NCBI GenBank assembly: GCA_903918155.1
Contig: CAIXDD010000125.1
Span: 1-21,407, forward strand
Reading direction: 5' to 3'
Length of the DNA: 21,407 bases
Origin: an uncultured Hyphomicrobiales bacterium
Lineage (GTDB): Bacteria > Pseudomonadota > Alphaproteobacteria > Rhizobiales > Beijerinckiaceae
The notes under the pieces were generated by a model. It ran no database searches. It had not been told where the DNA came from and saw only the letters and a list, made by a program, of their open reading frames with translations. Of this stretch, positions 18,128-21,407 are shown piece after piece. Positions within the stretch are counted from its first letter, which is position 1; each line of letters starts with the position of its first letter. The translations under genes and the position numbers were made by a program.

Positions 18128-18143
18128 AGCAAGCGGTGTGCCA
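18128..18143 (-). promoter_or_regulatory. sigma-54 (RpoN) promoter of the urt-ure cluster
   Basis: On the minus strand the sequence reads TGGCACACCGCTTGCT. This is an exact TGGCAC-N5-TTGC match with the invariant GG and GC of the -24/-12 elements at the required spacing. Transcription would start near 18117, giving a leader of about 30 bases before the urtA ATG with a GGGGTGA ribosome site. Nitrogen-limitation control through NtrC is what this promoter class implies for urea genes. Confidence 0.72.
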
Positions 18144-18151
18144 CGGCGGAT

Positions 18152-18191
18152 TTTGCGCAGGTTCGCTCATCTCGTCAGGGGTTTGCGCAGG
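18152..18191. repeat. 10-bp direct repeat, 30 bp apart, upstream of the urtA promoter
   Basis: TTTGCGCAGG occurs at 18152-18161 and again at 18182-18191. The core TGCGCA is itself palindromic, so each copy could be a dimer site; the 30-bp spacing is close to three helical turns. The sites lie about 40 and 70 bases before the predicted start of transcription, closer than classical NtrC enhancers. Regulator unknown. Confidence 0.45.
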
Positions 18192-18344
18192 AAGACGCCC
18201 TGTAGCCGACGCCGGCCGCGCGCCGCCCTGATTGCACAAGAATGCAGCAAGTGGCGACGGCAGGGCGCCCAGCAAAAGGGCTGACGCCGGATTGGAGCGC
18301 GCATCGGCGCTCAAGCGCGCGGCAAGGTGAATCCCAAACGAGCT

Positions 18345-18374
18345 GCGCGCGCCGGGATCGCTCCCGACGCGCGC
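18345..18374 (-). terminator. possible transcription terminator of glcB
   Basis: Arms of seven GC pairs (18345-18351 with 18368-18374), one mismatch, then CGGGA/TCCCG around a TCGC loop, 25 bases after the glcB stop. On the minus strand it is followed by AGCTCGTTTGGG, which is only weakly U-rich, so efficiency is uncertain. Its place between glcB and the urtA promoter fits a boundary element. Confidence 0.45.
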
Positions 18375-18398
18375 ATGATCGCAAGCTGGCGCTTAATC

Positions 18399-20561
18399 TC
18401 AGCCGCGCGCCTTCGCCTCGCGGCGGCGCGCATGAAGAATGAACTCCGTATAGCCGTTGGGCTGTTCGCCGCCCTTGAAGACGAGATCGCAGGCGGCCTG
18501 GAAGGCGACGCCGTCGAAGGCGGGCGCCATGGGACGGTAGAGCGGATCATCCGCGTTCTGCCTATCCACCACCACCGCCATGCGCTTCATCGTCTCCATC
18601 GCCTGTTCGCGCGTGCAGACGCCATGGCGCAGCCAATTGGCGATGTGCTGGCTGGAGATGCGCAGCGTCGCGCGGTCCTCCATCAGCCCCACGTCGTGGA
18701 TGTCGGGGACTTTCGAACATCCCACGCCCTGGTCGATCCAGCGCACGACATAGCCCAGAATGCCTTGAGCGTTGTTATCCAGCTCCTGCTGCACGGCGTC
18801 GGGTGCGAAATTGGAGGTCGACAAGGGGATCGTGAGAATGTCGGCGAGCGCGGCCGGCGCGCGGCCGGCAAGCTCCCGCTGGCGGGCGAACACGTCGACC
18901 TGATGGTAATGCAGCGCATGAAGGGCGGCTGCGGTGGGCGAAGGAACCCAGGCCGTATTGGCGCCGGAGCGCGGATGGCCGATCTTCTGGTCGAGCATGT
19001 CGGCCATGCGGTCGGGCGCGGCCCACATGCCCTTGCCGATCTGCGCCTTGCCGGGCAAGCCCATGGCGAGGCCCACGTCGACGTTATTGTCCTCATAGGC
19101 CTTGATCCAGCTCTGCGCGCGCATGTCGTTCTTGCGCACCATGGGCCCCGCCTCCATGGAGGTGTGGATCTCGTCGCCCGTGCGGTCGAGGAAGCCCGTG
19201 TTGATGAAGACCACGCGATGGGCGGCGGCGCGAATGCAGGCGGCGAGATTCACCGTGGTGCGGCGCTCCTCGTCCATGATGCCCATTTTCACCGTGTAGC
19301 GCGGCAGGCCGAGCATATCCTCCACGCGCGCGAAGATCTCATCCGCGAAGGCGACTTCGTCGGGCCCGTGCATTTTCGGCTTCACGATATAGACGGAGCC
19401 CGCGCGCGAATTGCGCAGCGGCCCGGTCGCGCGCAAATCATGCATGGCGATGGCGACGCTGACGGCGGCGTCGAGCAGGCCTTCGGGAATCTCCGCGCCC
19501 GCCGCATCCAGAACCGCGTCGGTGTGCATGTGATGGCCGACGTTGCGGATCAGCAGCAGGCTGCGCCCGTGCAGAACCTTGCGCGCGCCGTCGGGCGCCG
19601 TATAGACGCGATCCGGCCGCAGGCTGCGCTCGACCACGCCATCGCCCTTGGGGAAGCTCGCGGTGAGCGTGCCGCGCATCAGGCCCAGCCAATTGCGATA
19701 GACGAGCGTCTTGTCCTGCGCATCGACGGCGGCGACGGAATCCTCCATGTCGACGATCGTGGAGACGGCCGCCTCCATCACCACATCGGCCACGCCGGCG
19801 GCGTCGGTCTTGCCGATCAGATGCGCGCGATCGATCACGATCTCGATATGCAGGCCATTGTTGACGAGCAGGACCACGCCGGGCGCCGCCGCCTCGCCCG
19901 CATAGCCGGCGAATTGCGCCGGCTGCTTCAGGCTGGCGCGCGCGCCGCCTTTCAGCGTGACGACGAGCGCGCCGTTCTCCACCGCATAGGCGACGGCGTC
20001 GGCATGCGAGCGTGACGCCAGCGGAGCGGCCTGATCGAGCGCGGCGCGTGCGCGGGCGATCACCTTGGCGCCGCGCACGGGATTATAGCCCTTGCCCTTC
20101 TCGGCGCCGCCGTCTTCGGGAATGGCGTCGGTCCCATAGAGCGCGTCGTAAAGCGAGCCCCAGCGCGCGTTCGCCGCATTCAGCGCATAGCGGGCGTTGG
20201 AGCTGGGCACCACGAGCTGCGGGCCGGCGATGCGCGCGATCTCATCGTCCACCGCGCCGGTGGCGACGCCGCCGCCGGCGGGCGCGGGCACGAGATAGCC
20301 GATCTCGCGCAGGAACGATTCATAGGCGGCGGGATCGTGGGGACGGCCCGCGCGCGCGCGATGCCAGCCGTCGATCTGCGCCTGCAAGGCGTCGCGCTTG
20401 TCGAGCAGCGCCTTGTTGCGCGGGGCGAGGTCGCGCACCAGCGCGGCGAAGCCCGCCCAGAACGCCTGCGGCGCAACGCCCGTGCCCGGCAGCGCCTCTC
20501 CGTCCACGAAAGCGCGCAGGCCTGCATCGACCTGGAGCCCCTCGATCATGTCACGCGCCAT
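18399..20561 (-). CDS. glcB: malate synthase G
   Basis: A complete 720-residue G-type malate synthase, which condenses glyoxylate with acetyl-CoA to malate, in the glyoxylate shunt or in glycolate use. Diagnostic stretches are TIVDMEDSVAAVDA, SVYIVKPKMHGPDEV, GIMDEERRTTVNL, VFINTGFLDRTGDEIHT and QGVGCSKVPDIHDVGL. The aspartate of LMEDRATLRISS (Asp629) corresponds to the catalytic base Asp631 of the E. coli enzyme. The ATG at 20561 has a GGGGAGCAGG ribosome site directly before it. It lies 48 bases behind the ammonia-lyase on the same strand, so they may be co-transcribed. No isocitrate lyase or glc genes are in the window, so the glyoxylate source is not known. Confidence 0.97.
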   Translation of the reverse strand: MARDMIEGLQVDAGLRAFVDGEALPGTGVAPQAFWAGFAALVRDLAPRNKALLDKRDALQAQIDGWHRARAGRPHDPAAYESFLREIGYLVPAPAGGGVATGAVDDEIARIAGPQLVVPSSNARYALNAANARWGSLYDALYGTDAIPEDGGAEKGKGYNPVRGAKVIARARAALDQAAPLASRSHADAVAYAVENGALVVTLKGGARASLKQPAQFAGYAGEAAAPGVVLLVNNGLHIEIVIDRAHLIGKTDAAGVADVVMEAAVSTIVDMEDSVAAVDAQDKTLVYRNWLGLMRGTLTASFPKGDGVVERSLRPDRVYTAPDGARKVLHGRSLLLIRNVGHHMHTDAVLDAAGAEIPEGLLDAAVSVAIAMHDLRATGPLRNSRAGSVYIVKPKMHGPDEVAFADEIFARVEDMLGLPRYTVKMGIMDEERRTTVNLAACIRAAAHRVVFINTGFLDRTGDEIHTSMEAGPMVRKNDMRAQSWIKAYEDNNVDVGLAMGLPGKAQIGKGMWAAPDRMADMLDQKIGHPRSGANTAWVPSPTAAALHALHYHQVDVFARQRELAGRAPAALADILTIPLSTSNFAPDAVQQELDNNAQGILGYVVRWIDQGVGCSKVPDIHDVGLMEDRATLRISSQHIANWLRHGVCTREQAMETMKRMAVVVDRQNADDPLYRPMAPAFDGVAFQAACDLVFKGGEQPNGYTEFILHARRREAKARG

Positions 20562-20609
20562 GTTCCTGCTCCCCTGTATGTGTCTGCGCGTCCCGCGCGT
20601 TGAACCTGC

Positions 20610-21407
20610 TCATTCCAGCGGACCGACCGCCTGCTCCACCGCCGCCACGATCGCGCCCGAGCGCACCAGGGCCAGCGCGTCGCGCATTTCCGAAGCGTAC
20701 CAGCGGTCGCCCTCCAGCGCCGGCGCGACGACCGTGCGCAGGGCGGCGAGCGCGGCGAGCGCGCCCGACCCCACAGGATGGGCCTGCGCCAGCTCCTCCA
20801 CCAGCGAGAGCGCCTGCCCCGCCATGAGGATTTCGCCGGCCACGATCTGCTCCACGTTCTCGACGATCTGGCGCGCCTTGCGTCCGCACCAGGTCGAGTT
20901 CGACACATGGTCTTCCGCATTCGACTTGCCGGGAATGGAATCCACGGAGCCGGGCATGGACAGCGTGCGGTTCTCCATCACCAGCGCCGACATGGTGCAT
21001 TGCACCGTCGCATAGCCGGTGTTGAGCCCGCGCTTGCCCGCCAGAAGATTGCGCGGCAGGCCATAGCTCATCGTGGGATCGACGAGGCGCGCGAGCCGGC
21101 GTTCGCAGATGGAGCCCAGATCCGTCATGGCGATGGCGAGAATATCCATCGCCTGCGCGACATATTGGCCGTGGAAATGCCCGCCCGAAATGATCTCGTA
21201 GCCGCCCGCGCCATTGTCGAACACCAGCGGATTGTCGGTGGCGGAATTGGTCTCCGTCGCCACCAGCCCGCTCGCATAGGCGAAGGCCTCGCGCACGGGA
21301 CCATGCACCTGCGGGCCGCAGCGCAGCGAATAGACGTCCTGCACGCGCGGCGCCGGCGGCTTGGCGGGATCGCGGCCTTCATCGGGAAACACCAGATGGC
21401 GGGCCGC
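20610..21407 (-). CDS. aromatic amino acid ammonia-lyase, histidine-lyase type (C-terminal part; start outside window)
   Basis: The frame is open to the right edge; 265 codons, about half of a usual 500-residue MIO-family enzyme, are visible. The MIO-forming Ala-Ser-Gly and N-terminal half lie outside. Family marks: VQDVYSLRCGPQVHG, ETNSATDNPLVF, SGGHFHGQYVA and KSNAEDHVSN. The Glu of the NAEDH segment matches the residue that in bacterial histidine ammonia-lyases favours histidine (Glu414 in the Pseudomonas enzyme), so histidine or a related substrate is suggested. Two departures stand out: the very conserved Asn of the GGNFH motif is His here (codon 21177-21179), and CQPQ is CGPQ. No other hut genes are visible next to it, so a role outside histidine breakdown, or a tyrosine/phenylalanine lyase, remains possible. 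A GTG at 21392 is not the real start. Confidence 0.85.
   Translation of the reverse strand, partial: AARHLVFPDEGRDPAKPPAPRVQDVYSLRCGPQVHGPVREAFAYASGLVATETNSATDNPLVFDNGAGGYEIISGGHFHGQYVAQAMDILAIAMTDLGSICERRLARLVDPTMSYGLPRNLLAGKRGLNTGYATVQCTMSALVMENRTLSMPGSVDSIPGKSNAEDHVSNSTWCGRKARQIVENVEQIVAGEILMAGQALSLVEELAQAHPVGSGALAALAALRTVVAPALEGDRWYASEMRDALALVRSGAIVAAVEQAVGPLE

Larger units (their letters stand above)
18088..18398. other. 311-base intergenic region between glcB and urtA
   Basis: No gene is supported here. From the glcB side it holds a strong imperfect hairpin (18345-18374), then about 120 unassigned bases that include a weak dyad at 18232-18250 (TTGC...GCAA), then two copies of TTTGCGCAGG spaced 30 bp apart (18152 and 18182), and finally the sigma-54 type promoter (18128-18143) and the urtA ribosome site. 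Confidence 0.7.

Noticed and set aside
18327..20015. 562-codon plus-strand open frame
   Set aside because: Antisense of malate synthase G, which is complete and conserved.

Overview
The window is about 21.4 kb of very GC-rich, densely packed bacterial chromosome. Gene content and style (GC-biased wobble positions, many ATGA start/stop overlaps, a complete urtABCDE plus urease cluster, a glycogen/maltose-1-phosphate module, a G-type malate synthase) suggest an alphaproteobacterium of the Hyphomicrobiales. The Beijerinckiaceae/Methylocystaceae side is my best guess, but it is inference and not proven. No RNA genes, insertion sequences, phage genes or CRISPR arrays were seen.

Layout. (1) Positions 1-3644, plus strand: the C-terminal part of a maltokinase (probably the tail of a TreS-maltokinase fusion) overlaps by ATGA with a complete glycogen branching enzyme, glgB. 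Together they look like part of the GlgE (maltose-1-phosphate) route to alpha-glucan. (2) Positions 3687-6988: a phospholipase D/cardiolipin-synthase-like gene (plus strand) broken by an apparent one-base deletion, then, convergent on the minus strand, a YbhN-type membrane protein and a YbhP-type EEP-fold hydrolase. This is the same trio as the E. coli ybhP-ybhO(clsB)-ybhN cluster, but rearranged. (3) Positions 7103-18087, minus strand: twelve consecutive genes in the order urtA-urtB-urtC-urtD-urtE-ureD-ureA-ureB-ureC-ureE-ureF-ureG. They form a complete urea uptake and hydrolysis pathway: periplasmic capture and ABC import of urea, the three urease subunits, and the four nickel-insertion chaperones. 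(4) Positions 18399-21407, minus strand: malate synthase G (glcB), preceded by the C-terminal part of an aromatic amino acid (histidine-type) ammonia-lyase that runs off the window.

How region 3 works together. Most urt-ure genes overlap or sit within about 30 bases of each other. The two clear gaps (after urtA, and between ureC and ureE) each contain a perfect GC hairpin, which would suit differential mRNA stability at points where stoichiometry should change. Upstream of urtA there is a perfect-consensus sigma-54 promoter (TGGCAC-N5-TTGC), predicting nitrogen-responsive (NtrC-type) control of the whole pathway. A 10-bp direct repeat spaced exactly 30 bp lies just upstream of it.

I do not see a convincing previously undescribed system. 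The strongest items for a second look are the sigma-54 promoter with its helically spaced repeats, the paired intra-operon hairpins, the histidine-rich UreE tail, the frameshifted PLD gene, and the substituted conserved Asn in the ammonia-lyase.
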